DNA from: Candidatus Endomicrobiellum trichonymphae
GTDB taxonomy: Bacteria; Elusimicrobiota; Endomicrobiia; Endomicrobiales; Endomicrobiaceae
DNA length: 64,000 bases
Direction of reading: 5' to 3'
Assembly (NCBI RefSeq): GCF_002355835.1
Contig: NZ_AP017459.1
Location: forward strand, 186,001 to 250,000
Shown piece by piece: positions 18,732 to 27,433 of this stretch; within the stretch, counting starts at the first letter, position 1, and each line of letters begins with the position of its first letter. A program made the translations under genes and the position numbers. The notes under the pieces are model-generated. The model ran no database searches. It was not told the DNA's origin and saw nothing but the letters and a program-made list of their open reading frames with translations.

Positions 18732-21700
18732 TTAAAGTAGTAGCGTTTGTCGTTTCAATAATAAACAATCTGCGGTGTCAATATCTGCAATATAAGCCGA
18801 TATCTTTTTGCCGGGATAAATTTCAGCAATGAGAGTGTTGCGATACTCCACCTGCTTTTTATTTTTTTCTTCTTTGTCGTTTGAAATTTGAAAATCTGCT
18901 GTTATAACTTCATCGTCAAGCACTATCAGCTTATCAATCCTGAAAGTTTCGCCTGCCGAATTTACGATTTTTTTTTCGTTGCAAATATATTTTTCGTCAT
19001 GCATAAACAAATCTAGAATTTTTTTCGTTGCAAATAATCTGTTAAGTTTTTCTCTGCAAAATTTAACGTCTTCAAAGAAAAATTTTCTTTTTGTAATCCT
19101 GAGTGCATAACTGATACAGTCGTTTATATTTTTATTTTTTAATGACGTTATCTTTGACAAGGCATAACATATAATTGAATTTTTTTTACTGCTGTTGTTT
19201 ATATCAAGCGTCGTTTTATCTGCGTTTTTTAAATATTTTTGTATATCTTTATATCCGGAGTCGAAAGAATCTTTGACAATGTTGTCTTTTCCGTTGTTGT
19301 CCTGAGCGTATGTTTGCTTAACGCCTGAAGTGAGAGCTTTGTTTCCCAGTAGTACCGGAATCTCATTATTTGAAATTCCGGATTTCGGAGGAACTATCGC
19401 GTAAAGTTCATATTCGGCTCTTGTCATTGAAACGTACGTCACATTGAGTTCAGACAATAAAGAACTTATCTTTTCTCTGTCGTATATTTCCTTAGCTTTG
19501 TGTGAAAACTTTGTAATGTTTTTCGATATGTTAAACAGTTTTATTTTATTGCCTGAGCTGTCAAAATACGGTTTTCTGTCGGGCTTTACTGAAAGTTTGA
19601 GAAAAGGAATTATCACTACAGGAAATTGAAGTCCTTTTGCTTTATGTACCGTCATAACTTTTATGCCGTTTCCGAGAGCGCTTTTTATATATAAAGATTC
19701 TTCATTGTCTTTTAAATCGTCGAAATATTCTAAAAAGTTTTTAATCCCCGAACCCTGTGTTTCAAAATCTTTTACGAGTTCCAAAAAACGCATTATAAAC
19801 GCTCTGCTGTCAGAAAAATTATCAGTAACTTTAAACTTTTCAAGCGCTGCAAGAGTTAACTCATAGACAGGTGCGAAACCGTCTTTCACAAAAAAATCTT
19901 TAAAATATTTGTCCCACAGATTTTCATATCTGTCTTGGAAGGTTTTGTAAAAAGTTCCAGCTCTGTTTCTTTTGTTACAGGCAAAAATAAACTTTTCAAA
20001 CTCAACGTTTTCAATACCTGAAATTTTACTGAAAATATCTCCAAGGATAAAAGAGGAGAAAGACAGCGCATCTATGGGAGAGTTAATAAACATAAGCAGT
20101 GATATGATCTGTTTTATTACGCTGTTGTTTCTTATATTTAAAGTCTGCGATGATTCTACGTCAAAATCGTTCTCCAAAAGCCATGAACTCACCGTAAGCA
20201 CTTCATCGTTTGCTCTGCATAAAGTAGTTATGTCTTTGGGATTAAACCTTTCCGATACCTGAGCAACGCAGTTTATAAATCTTTGTTTTATTTTTTCTTT
20301 AACGTTTTCGCAGGTTTTATCTATTACGTCTATTTCAATATAACCGTAATTATGCTCTGCCGGCGTTTCCTGACGAAGGAAAGAATAAGTTTTGATAAAC
20401 TTTGAAAAACCGCATTCAATATTTTTCTTTTTGTAAAATTCATTTAGAAATCTCTCGATATTTTCTTTTGAAAAAATATCGTTGTTAAAATCTACGATAG
20501 TCTTGCCGCTTCTAAAATTTTGGTTGAGGGTCTTTATGTTGACATCCGCAGAAAAAAATTCCCTTGACGGCGCATCAAAAATCTCGGGTTCCCCGCCCCT
20601 GAAAGCGTATATTGCTTGTTTTATGTCGCCGACGTAGAAAAACGTTCCTCCTTCGGCAAGACTTTCTTCCAGAAATCTTTTGATTCCTACCCACTGCACA
20701 AGGCTCGTATCCTGAAATTCATCAATTAAAAAATGCTTATATTTTTCTGATAATCTGTAATATACTTCGGGCATAACAGTGTTATCTTTTTCAAAAAAAC
20801 CGACTGTTTTTTTATTTATTTCATTTAAAAATACAATGCCGTCTTTTTTTGACCGCAGGTCAAATTCAAATGCGACTTTTGAGTATATATATGAATAAAC
20901 GCTGTAATAGTTTTCCATATAAAAATCGCATAGAGATTTAATATCTTTGTTTATTTCGCTCCAAAGCTCGTCTGCTTCGGCGTTAATTTTAGCGTCTTTT
21001 ATGTATTTAATGGTTTCGTATGCGAATCTTACAGGAATATCCATTGAGAAAAATATTTTTCCGCCGGTGCTTAAAACTTTTTCAACAGCTTCCGAATAAT
21101 ATTTCTTTGCCTGAATATTGGGAAGAAGTACTGCAAATTTTTTGATTTTTCTGATAATTGCCGCACTTCTTGAAGCAATTTCGTTTCTGAAAGGTACTCC
21201 TTCGTACGGCATAATATCTTTTCCTGTATTTCCTGACTCTTTGAAAACTTTTTCAATTTCATTGTAGATATTGTTTTTAGGAAACCAACCGGAATCTTTC
21301 ATTAAATACTGAGACAGATACTGCAATATAATGTTTCTCAGGTTTTCCGAGGTCCGCGCTTTTTGCAGAAAGATTTCTAAGGAAAATAAAAGATTGTCCG
21401 AATAATCTTGCTCTATAACAAAGTTCGGCGAAATATCAATGCTCATAGCGCAGGATTTTAAGATACGGTTTTTAAAACTGTCTATGGTGCTTATGTTAAA
21501 GTTATCGTAAAACTTAAAAATATCTTTTAAAACTGCGGCGCTTCTTTGGGCTATTTTGTCTTTTGTAAGTTCTAACTCGTCAAAAAAATCACCGGTATCC
21601 AAAGACAAAGCTGCTTTTTTAAGATAATCTATGACTCTGTACTTCATTTCTACAGCCGCTTTGTTAGTAAAAGTTACAGCTATTATATTTTTTATGCTGG

Positions 21701-21806
21701 TGTTATCGTTGGAACTGAGCAAAAGATAAAGATATCTTTTTGCAAGATTATATGTTTTGCCTGTTCCTGCGGATGCCAGCACTGAAATTATTTGAGATTT
21801 GTTCAT
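18732..21806 (-). CDS. addA: AddA-like UvrD/Rep helicase-nuclease with altered nuclease motif
   Basis: The protein is a superfamily 1A helicase of AddA/RecB type, 1024 residues from the ATG at 21806. Walker A is ASAGTGKT (residues 11-18), motif II is LIDEFQDTS near 360, and later motifs include TVHKAKGLQFPVV and VSMTRAEYELY. The C-terminal region keeps the nuclease fold (RIDKLIVLDDEVITADFQIS near residue 957-976), but the catalytic DYK has become DFQ, so the lysine is missing and this nuclease is probably inactive. The TTG at 21866 would lengthen the N-terminus and overlap smpB; the ATG at 21806 matches the family start despite a weak ribosome site and lies 31 bases after smpB, suggesting cotranscription. 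Confidence 0.85.
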   Translation of the reverse strand: MNKSQIISVLASAGTGKTYNLAKRYLYLLLSSNDNTSIKNIIAVTFTNKAAVEMKYRVIDYLKKAALSLDTGDFFDELELTKDKIAQRSAAVLKDIFKFYDNFNISTIDSFKNRILKSCAMSIDISPNFVIEQDYSDNLLFSLEIFLQKARTSENLRNIILQYLSQYLMKDSGWFPKNNIYNEIEKVFKESGNTGKDIMPYEGVPFRNEIASRSAAIIRKIKKFAVLLPNIQAKKYYSEAVEKVLSTGGKIFFSMDIPVRFAYETIKYIKDAKINAEADELWSEINKDIKSLCDFYMENYYSVYSYIYSKVAFEFDLRSKKDGIVFLNEINKKTVGFFEKDNTVMPEVYYRLSEKYKHFLIDEFQDTSLVQWVGIKRFLEESLAEGGTFFYVGDIKQAIYAFRGGEPEIFDAPSREFFSADVNIKTLNQNFRSGKTIVDFNNDIFSKENIERFLNEFYKKKNIECGFSKFIKTYSFLRQETPAEHNYGYIEIDVIDKTCENVKEKIKQRFINCVAQVSERFNPKDITTLCRANDEVLTVSSWLLENDFDVESSQTLNIRNNSVIKQIISLLMFINSPIDALSFSSFILGDIFSKISGIENVEFEKFIFACNKRNRAGTFYKTFQDRYENLWDKYFKDFFVKDGFAPVYELTLAALEKFKVTDNFSDSRAFIMRFLELVKDFETQGSGIKNFLEYFDDLKDNEESLYIKSALGNGIKVMTVHKAKGLQFPVVIIPFLKLSVKPDRKPYFDSSGNKIKLFNISKNITKFSHKAKEIYDREKISSLLSELNVTYVSMTRAEYELYAIVPPKSGISNNEIPVLLGNKALTSGVKQTYAQDNNGKDNIVKDSFDSGYKDIQKYLKNADKTTLDINNSSKKNSIICYALSKITSLKNKNINDCISYALRITKRKFFFEDVKFCREKLNRLFATKKILDLFMHDEKYICNEKKIVNSAGETFRIDKLIVLDDEVITADFQISNDKEEKNKKQVEYRNTLIAEIYPGKKISAYIADIDTADCLLLKRQTLLL

Positions 21807-21837
21807 AGGTTTTTGCGGTCTGCCGGCATTATTCGTA

Positions 21838-22287
21838 CTAATATTCTCTTGCCACTTCTCTTTCAATATCTTTTTTCTTTAGCGCTTCTTTTTTATTATA
21901 CGTTTTTTTGCCTTTTGCAAGACCTATAAGAAGTTTGATTTTACCTCTATTACCGATATAAACTTCCAAAGGAATAACAGTAAGTCCTTTTTCTTTAACT
22001 TTTGTGCGCATTTTGTTGATTTCCGATTTATGCATTAAAAGTTTTCGTTTTCTTTTGGCGTCATAATCGGCAATATGAGTTGATATCTGTTCATAGGAAG
22101 CTATAAACATATTTTCAGCGAAAGCTTCGCAGTCAGAAAAGCGCACAACACTGTCAACAAGACTTATATTAGACTGCCTTGCGGATTTTACTTCGTATCC
22201 CGATAATACAATTCCTGTTTCCAGCTTTTCAAGGATTTCATAATTATAATAAGCTTTTCTGTTTGATGAAAGTGTTTTTTTTTCCAT
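21838..22287 (-). CDS. smpB: SsrA-binding protein SmpB
   Basis: SmpB binds tmRNA and delivers it to stalled ribosomes in trans-translation. The protein begins MEKKTLSSNRKAYYNYEI, then shows LSGYEVKSAR and the C-terminal basic tail GLAKGKKTYNKKE(A)LKKKD that enters the mRNA channel. From the ATG at 22287 it has 149 residues, the usual size; an in-frame ATG at 22299 adds four residues. It is followed by addA. No tmRNA gene was recognised in this window. Confidence 0.93.
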   Translation of the reverse strand: MEKKTLSSNRKAYYNYEILEKLETGIVLSGYEVKSARQSNISLVDSVVRFSDCEAFAENMFIASYEQISTHIADYDAKRKRKLLMHKSEINKMRTKVKEKGLTVIPLEVYIGNRGKIKLLIGLAKGKKTYNKKEALKKKDIEREVAREY

Positions 22288-22439
22288 TAAATTGTACATT
22301 ATTGTAAGTTGTCAATCAGATTTTGGCGAAATTTTGCTTTAAGTGATATAAAATGCGCTGTAATTTAAGGACGGCAGAGTATTTTTAATTATGCTCTGCT
22401 TTGCTGTTGCTTAAGCGGATTTGTTCGGAACAGATATTT

Positions 22440-22450
22440 CCCCCCCCCCC
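22440..22450. repeat. Poly-C tract (11 C)
   Basis: Eleven consecutive C on the plus strand lie between smpB and tRNA-Thr in non-coding sequence. It is one of the unusual G/C homopolymers of this AT-rich window. Confidence 0.9.
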
Positions 22451-22490
22451 GAGTTTAATGCAGAGATCAAATATCGGCCGGACTGCCTGC

Positions 22491-22563
22491 AGCCGACGAT
22501 AGGAATTGAACCTATGACCCGCGGTTTACAAAACCGCTGCTCTACCAGCTGAGCTACGTCGGC
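22491..22563 (-). tRNA. tRNA-Thr (anticodon TGT)
   Basis: Minus-strand cloverleaf with a 7-bp acceptor stem GCCGACG/CGTCGGC, D-arm GCTCAGCTGGTAGAGC, anticodon stem-loop GCGGTTTTGTAAACCGC with anticodon TGT, and T-arm GGTTCAATTCC. No CCA end is encoded, so it depends on the CCA-adding enzyme found at 47.2 kb. Confidence 0.95.
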
Positions 22564-22889
22564 GTGCCAGTGAGATATATAATATGGTTACGCTGCTGTG
22601 ATTTTTCAGAGAATTTCATCCATTTTAAACGAGACGGTATTAGTTATTCAACAACGTTCTCGCTTTACCTGACCACACCGCATCTGTTTCCGGGAGGATG
22701 CGAGTATTGTTTATGTACTAAAAGATTATATGTGATAATATAGAAAATAATATAAAAAAAATTCGCTGATGTCAAAAATACATTGATAGAAATTTCCTAT
22801 ATGTGTGAATAATAGTATTATCTATAAAAATAATATATAAAATAAAAGAATTATAGTAATAGTTATTATACGCGGAAAAACAAATCCAT
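22564..22889. other. Intergenic region, nothing recognised
   Basis: About 325 very AT-rich bases between tRNA-Thr and the M23 peptidase pseudogene. No gene or clear promoter was seen. Confidence 0.4.
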
Positions 22890-23468
22890 TAAAAATAAAC
22901 ATTTCTCTTTTGTTTATGTGTGTTTTTATGATTTCATTGACAGCTTTAACCCTTTTATATGTCTATTTTGCAAGCAAACGCTTTGATTATGTCAAAACAA
23001 AAGTTGACAATAAGGTTATGCAGGTAGGACTGCTTCTTTTTAGAAATAGACTTAAAAAAGCAAAAATATGTTTGAAAAAGTGCAGGGAAACGACGAAAAG
23101 ATTTGCTTGTCGCTTGCAATGAATAAATACAAAAAAGTCAATTTTGGGAGAGTGACTGGGGTGGAATTTCGGAGAGGGCGGACCTACGCTGACCCAGACG
23201 AACGCATTTGCTGCAATTCTATCGGGCACAGTTTAAAATAAAATGAATTATTCCGAGATTTCGCGTGAGACTGGTGCTCTTTATGAACAGTATAAATTTA
23301 TGTGAAGCTACAAATGAAATAATATCGCATATTCATAAGCAAAGGCTAACACTTTCCAGATGTCCGTACAAAGGATGTATATTATATATTCAGTTTACAG
23401 GTTCATATTGTACTCGATATAGATATTCCGCGACAAGGAATTTCATTCGGGACTTGATATTGATATTG

Positions 23469-23788
23469 AAAATTATGTCTAATACTTTTATATTCCCTCC
23501 CGCCGGTGGCAAAATTATTTTTCCAGACTATCGGTCTAATAGTTATAAATCACGGGCGAGGAAGACAAATGAAAAAACTGAAATAGCTTTAATGGCATTA
23601 GTAATGATGTTGTTATCAGGATGCGGAGACATAATGTTTAGAAAGGAAGGGATTGTGATTGGATGGGCGGCGTGTGAGGCTTACCAAAAGACTGGAGAGA
23701 TCACGATGTCTTCACCGATGTTTTTGAAATGTAGATGAAACGTTTTTTTTAAACAAAGCAAAATCCAGATGCTTCAGAGACACTGTAG
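23469..23788. mobile_element. 320-bp insertion in the M23 pseudogene carrying a lipoprotein frame
   Basis: The M23 sequence is continuous in an inverted partial copy at 25061-25120, where TTGATATTGATATTG runs straight on to ACGTTATAGACG with two intervening bases at most. Here the same two blocks end at 23468 and resume at 23789, so the segment between them is an insertion or equivalent rearrangement. I see no terminal inverted repeats or transposase. It contains a lipoprotein frame. The mechanism is unknown. Confidence 0.6.
23569..23738 (+). pseudogene. Small lipoprotein gene within the insertion (start frameshifted)
   Basis: After a GCGAGGAAGAC ribosome site, an ATG at 23569 starts MKKLK. 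One base appears to be missing, after which the continuing frame reads IALMALVMMLLSGC, a lipoprotein signal with lipobox LSGC, then EGIVIGWAACEAYQ and a stop at 23736-23738. The mature part (about 35 residues) shares an (E/D)x(I/L/M)(V/L)xG pattern followed by cysteine with the lipoprotein frames at 35.1 and 41.98 kb. Function unknown. Confidence 0.5.
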
Positions 23789-24092
23789 ACGTTATAGACG
23801 ACAACTATTGGGACGTCGACAGATTATTATAGGGGGATTAATGAAGTCACCAGAAAGAAAAGCGATGGGTAAAATGTTAAGAGCTATGAAGGTTATAGAA
23901 CCATTTACGCTCATCTTTCCAAGCAGCTTGTAGATTTATATATATCCAGAGGAACTATTGTCGCGAAAATGGGAAACACGGACAATTCAAATGATTCGCA
24001 TCTGCACTACGAAGTTCATTTTAAAGAAAATCCTGTGAACCCTAAACCATATTTAATAAATTATTCTTTCGCCCAGTCTGAAAAGGAGTGCT

Positions 24093-24312
24093 ATGTTCAA
24101 TAAAAGATCAAAAAATCTGCTTGATGCAGTTGTGTGTGGAATGCGGTTTTGAAGGTACAATCAAAACCGAAAATGTAGGGGTGGGCATCGACGATAAAAT
24201 TAAGTGCGACATGATGCTTGTGGTCGGTGACATAAAAACAGATATATTGACTATTGCGGAAGAAACATATTTTTACGGCAAATCTTCAATTATAACAAAA
24301 GAATATAGATAG
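24093..24312 (+). pseudogene. Bactofilin remnant
   Basis: An ATG at 24093 with a strong AAAAGGAG site begins MFNKRSKNLLDAVV and then hits a stop. One frameshift later the sequence FEGTIKTENV, followed by VVGDIKTDILTIAE, shows the beta-helix repeats of bactofilin (usually IxGxIxxxxxVxIxGxVxGxI). Bactofilins form cytoplasmic polymers that recruit M23 peptidases to shape the wall; the adjacent M23 gene is also dead, so the pair was probably lost together. Confidence 0.65.
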
Positions 24313-24330
24313 CGGAGTGAAAAAGAAGTG

Positions 24331-24966
24331 ATGAATTTCTTAAGAAAACATATTCGTATAATTTTTATTGTGACAATCGTTGCTTTTATTGGCAGCTCTT
24401 TTGCAGGAGTAGGGTATTATTTTTTCAGTTTTAAAAATGATTTTAAAACTTTCGTTGTTGTAAACGGCATCAAAGTACCTGAGAAACTATTTAATTCGGT
24501 CTATACGGACTTCCGTCAAATGATAAATGAACAGCTTTCTGATGCGGATTTAAAAGAACTTAAAACTAAAGTTATTTACTCTTTAGTGCAGGATGAAATT
24601 CTTTATCAGCAATCAAAACTTTACAGTATTGTGGTTACGGACGAGGAATTGAGAAACGATTTGCGGAATTCGGTAAAATTTGAAGACAACAATATTTTTA
24701 ACATACGGAAATATCACGCATTTTTAGATTCTATACAAATGACGGCGAAAGAATATGAAACTATGCGGAGGAAACAAATTGCCGCAATTAAAGTTAAAAT
24801 GTTTATTGCTTCTTGCGTAAAATTATGGAATTACGAACTGGAAAATGCTTTTAAACAAGAGCCTTCGATAACAGAAAATACTTTGATTCAGGCAAAGGTA
24901 AACTTTATTTTGAACGAGTGGTATTTAGATATTGTCAGAAATTCGAAAATAGCAGTCCCGAAATAA
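24331..24966 (+). CDS. SurA_N domain protein, membrane-anchored
   Basis: This protein of about 211 residues has an N-terminal membrane anchor (IRIIFIVTIVAFIGSSFAGV), then a helical SurA/PpiD N-terminal chaperone domain beginning VVVNGIKVPEKLFNSVY. There is no parvulin catalytic domain. Family members act in the periplasm on unfolded outer-membrane or secreted proteins. I chose ATG 24331 over the adjacent GTG 24328; ribosome site is weak. Its last codons and stop (VPK*) lie inside the first copy of a 107-bp repeat derived in part from the convergent maf 3' end, so the natural C-terminus may have been replaced. Confidence 0.7.
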   Translation: MNFLRKHIRIIFIVTIVAFIGSSFAGVGYYFFSFKNDFKTFVVVNGIKVPEKLFNSVYTDFRQMINEQLSDADLKELKTKVIYSLVQDEILYQQSKLYSIVVTDEELRNDLRNSVKFEDNNIFNIRKYHAFLDSIQMTAKEYETMRRKQIAAIKVKMFIASCVKLWNYELENAFKQEPSITENTLIQAKVNFILNEWYLDIVRNSKIAVPK

Positions 24967-25060
24967 CCGTTGGTGGGAATGATTTTTAGATAAGTCATGA
25001 CTGGATTTCAATCTGATTTTAAATTTTTTTAATTCTGTAGCAAGTTTTTTGTAAGGAAGA
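24954..25060. repeat. 107-bp direct repeat, copy A
   Basis: This block recurs at 25121-25227 with a single mismatch that I can see (T versus G at base 24969). It contains the 3' end of the maf coding sequence (antisense) joined to M23-like sequence. Confidence 0.9.
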
Positions 25061-25120
25061 CCTATAATAATCTGTCGACGTCCCAATAGTTGTCGTCTAT
25101 AACGTGCAATATCAATATCA
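25061..25120. repeat. 60-bp spacer, inverted copy of M23 pseudogene sequence
   Basis: The reverse complement of this spacer matches 23455-23468 joined to 23789-23836 in the M23 pseudogene, without the 320-base insertion found there. It sits between the two 107-bp repeats and provides the present stop codon of maf. Confidence 0.8.
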
Positions 25121-25739
25121 AGTCCCGAAATAACCGGTGGTGGGAATGATTTTTAGATAAGTCATGACTGGATTTCAATCTGATTTTAAATTTTTTTAAT
25201 TCTGTAGCAAGTTTTTTGTAAGGAAGAACTATAGCTGTGTAATAGTCGCCGTAAATTTTTTCTACAAAATTATCGCCGGTATCTTGAACGGCATAAGCGC
25301 CTGCTTTATCCATATGTTTTCCAAAAAGCTGCTTGAGCATATTTTCAGGCAGTTTTCTCATTTTTATGCAGGCGATATCATAAAAAACAGAGCATTTATC
25401 TTTCTGTATTACTGCAACGCCCGTATAAACTTTATGTATACTTCCGTTTAATTCCCTGATTATTTTTTCTGACTCTTTTTTGCTTTTCGGTTTCCCGATA
25501 ATCTTTCCGTTTAAAACAACAACAGTATCCGCTGATAAAGTTAAAGCATCGGGGTATCTTTGCGCTACATGGCGGCCTTTTCTGTAAGCGAGTTCTTTTA
25601 CTATATACGAAGGCTTTATAAGATTGATTTTTTCATCCGCACCGCTTGGAATGATTTTAAAAAATAAACCCCATTGTTTAAGAAGAGATATTCTGCGCAC
25701 AGATGAGGATGCGAGTATAATTTGTTTATTTACGCGCAT
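25062..25739 (-). CDS. maf: Maf-like nucleoside triphosphate pyrophosphatase with chimeric tail
   Basis: Maf proteins hydrolyse non-canonical or modified nucleoside triphosphates (dTTP/UTP or m7GTP). The signature LASSSVRRISLL is at residues 9-20, followed by LSADTVVVLNGKIIGKP and the QDTGDNFVEKIYGDYYTAIVLP stretch with the catalytic aspartate. The normal protein should end near ELKKFKIRL (about residue 188). Here it continues for some 35 residues through the 107-bp repeat and a fragment of M23 peptidase gene, ending WDVDRLL. This suggests a rearrangement replaced the stop codon. The start overlaps argF by 14 bases, implying coupling. Core catalytic residues are intact. Confidence 0.88.
   Translation of the reverse strand: MRVNKQIILASSSVRRISLLKQWGLFFKIIPSGADEKINLIKPSYIVKELAYRKGRHVAQRYPDALTLSADTVVVLNGKIIGKPKSKKESEKIIRELNGSIHKVYTGVAVIQKDKCSVFYDIACIKMRKLPENMLKQLFGKHMDKAGAYAVQDTGDNFVEKIYGDYYTAIVLPYKKLATELKKFKIRLKSSHDLSKNHSHHRLFRDLILILHVIDDNYWDVDRLL
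25121..25227. repeat. 107-bp direct repeat, copy B
   Basis: Second copy, 167 bases downstream of the first. It is read as the in-frame 3' part of maf on the minus strand. Confidence 0.9.
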
Positions 25740-26694
25740 GGCTTCTGTGGGGCGGGCTAATCAGAGAGGTATTCAGCAAATATAATAGAACAGCTTTCTG
25801 CACATAAAGCCTGTTTTCCGCCTGCGTGAATATAGAGCTTTCGTACTTGTACATAATTTCTTCGGTAATTTCTTCTCCTCTTATTGCAGGAAGACAATGG
25901 AGAACAATACATTTTGAAGAAGCTTTTTTTAGCAGTTCGCTATTTACCTGGTAAGGCGCAAAAATCTTTTTTCTCTTTTTCTCTTCTGCTTCAAAGCCCA
26001 TTGATGTCCATACATCCGTATATATTACATCGGCGTTTTTCGCATCATTGACGTCGCTTGTAATTTTAATTTCAGCGCCGGTTGACGAAGTATATTCCAG
26101 AGCCTTGTTTAATATCCTCTTTTTAGGCGAATATTCTTTGGGAGATATAAGCGTAAAATCAAATCCTAAAACGGCAGATATAGCAAGCAGCGAATTTGCG
26201 ATATTATTACTATCGCCCGTGTAAACAATTTTAATCTTTTTTAAGGCTTCAACCGTTTTTATTTTATGGATCTCCATGACAGTCATAATATCTGCTAAGA
26301 TTTGACAGGGATGTTCGTGATCTGTGAGACCGTTTATAACGGGAGCTGTAGAATATTTTGCAAATTCTTCTAGGTCGGAATGCTTAAAACTTCTTATCAT
26401 AAGACCATCTAAATAACGCGACAAAACTATTGCCGTATCGTGTATGGATTCGCCTCTTTTGCGTTGGAGATTTTCCGTATTAAGAAAAACAGGTGTTCCG
26501 CCAAGCTGCAACATTGCCGCAGTAAAGGAAACCATTGTTCTTGTAGAAGGTTTCTCGAATATCAGTCCTAATATTTTCCCTTTAAAAACATCGAGATGTT
26601 TTCTATCGTTTTTAAGTTTAAATGCTTTATTTAATATCTCTTTTATTTCTTTTGTTGATAAATCATAAATTGATAATAAATCTTTTTTTGCCAT
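25726..26694 (-). CDS. argF: Ornithine carbamoyltransferase
   Basis: The enzyme joins carbamoyl phosphate and ornithine to make citrulline in arginine synthesis. The carbamoyl-phosphate loop STRT is at residues 50-53 (followed by M where R is common), HPCQ lies near 132, and the ornithine/catalytic loop HCLPAIRGEE near 270. From the ATG at 26694 the protein has 322 residues, a normal length; the site AGGAGAG lies 6-8 bases upstream, so the ATG at 26745 is rejected. It precedes maf in an overlapping pair. Carbamoyl phosphate would come from CarAB at 55-63 kb. Confidence 0.93.
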   Translation of the reverse strand: MAKKDLLSIYDLSTKEIKEILNKAFKLKNDRKHLDVFKGKILGLIFEKPSTRTMVSFTAAMLQLGGTPVFLNTENLQRKRGESIHDTAIVLSRYLDGLMIRSFKHSDLEEFAKYSTAPVINGLTDHEHPCQILADIMTVMEIHKIKTVEALKKIKIVYTGDSNNIANSLLAISAVLGFDFTLISPKEYSPKKRILNKALEYTSSTGAEIKITSDVNDAKNADVIYTDVWTSMGFEAEEKKRKKIFAPYQVNSELLKKASSKCIVLHCLPAIRGEEITEEIMYKYESSIFTQAENRLYVQKAVLLYLLNTSLISPPHRSHARK

Positions 26695-27303
26695 ATTTGT
26701 CTCTCCTGCGTACAAGTTTTTGCCCGTTACAATGAATTTTATCATAAATAATCATTATAAATCAACGAAAAATACTTTCCCACTCGGAGGATTAATATAG
26801 CTGAAATAGCAAAGCGGTACAAAGGAAATGGGTAACGGACTCTATCAGTTTTTTGATCAGCATAAATATTCCCACGCGATTGAATTCTTTTTTACGCTGG
26901 TTTTAACTGATTCCCTTGTTCGCGTGTTATCGTCCGCGTTTTTTTTCAGATTGTGGGGGTATAGGGGGGGGCTTAGGACTGGTTCATCTCTTGCTTGTTA
27001 GAAATTTATCAGATTGGCCTGTAGTAATATAGGTTTGGCTGACTGTTTGCTTCGTTTTGATTATCAATCTGGATTCTAGATTACAACAAATACAGGCTAT
27101 TGCGACAAGTTTAGCAAGTTATGACGGACACACATGATATGTGATATCTTCTCCACAGCATTTCAACTAACGACCAGCAATGCCAATAAGATTGCAACTA
27201 AAAAATAATTTTTTATTCGGTTTTTGAGATAAACTGTGCTTGATTAGTTTAGTTAGTTTAAATGCTCATGCCGAAATCTCAACGTTAAGCTGTTTTCGAG
27301 TAA
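26695..27303. other. Intergenic region with short ORF and G8 tract
   Basis: About 600 bases between argF and tRNA-Pro. A 57-codon plus-strand frame from about 26829 passes through a run of eight G (26964-26971), but I recognise nothing in it and it has no clear ribosome site. Probably decayed sequence. Confidence 0.4.
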
Positions 27304-27377
27304 TCGGGGCGACTGGACTTGAACCAGCGACCTCTCCCACCCCAAGGGAGTGCGCTAGCCAACTGCGCTACGCCCCG
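27304..27377 (-). tRNA. tRNA-Pro (anticodon GGG)
   Basis: Minus-strand cloverleaf with acceptor stem CGGGGCG/CGCCCCG, D-arm GCGCAGTTGGCTAGCGC, anticodon stem-loop CTCCCTTGGGGTGGGAG (anticodon GGG) and T-arm GGTTCAAGTCC. CCA is not encoded. Confidence 0.95.
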
Positions 27378-27433
27378 ATTATGTCATCAGATTGTAAAGG
27401 AGTGGATTTTATACTGCAATTATGATTTTTGTA

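Larger units (their letters stand above)
22890..24085 (+). pseudogene. M23-family (LytM) metallopeptidase, decayed and interrupted
   Basis: Pieces in order and in changing frames match a membrane-anchored peptidoglycan endopeptidase. An N-terminal membrane helix is near 22907-22975 (CVFMISLTALTLLYVYF). It is followed by GGPTLTQTNAFAAILSG near 23175-23230, MNYSEISRETGALYEQYKF near 23243-23300 and QRLTLSR near 23340. The metal-binding HxxxD appears as FHSGLDID near 23442-23465, and the C-terminal EGYRTIYAHLSKQL near 23890-23930 precedes SHLHYEVHFK near 23998-24025. There are many shifts. Between GLDID and the rest lies a 320-base segment (23469-23788) absent from a second partial copy at 25.06-25.12 kb. 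Such genes often precede bactofilin, as here. Confidence 0.75.

Noticed and set aside
27240-27425. Plus-strand ORF over tRNA-Pro
   Set aside because: It is antisense to a clear tRNA and is a familiar false annotation type.
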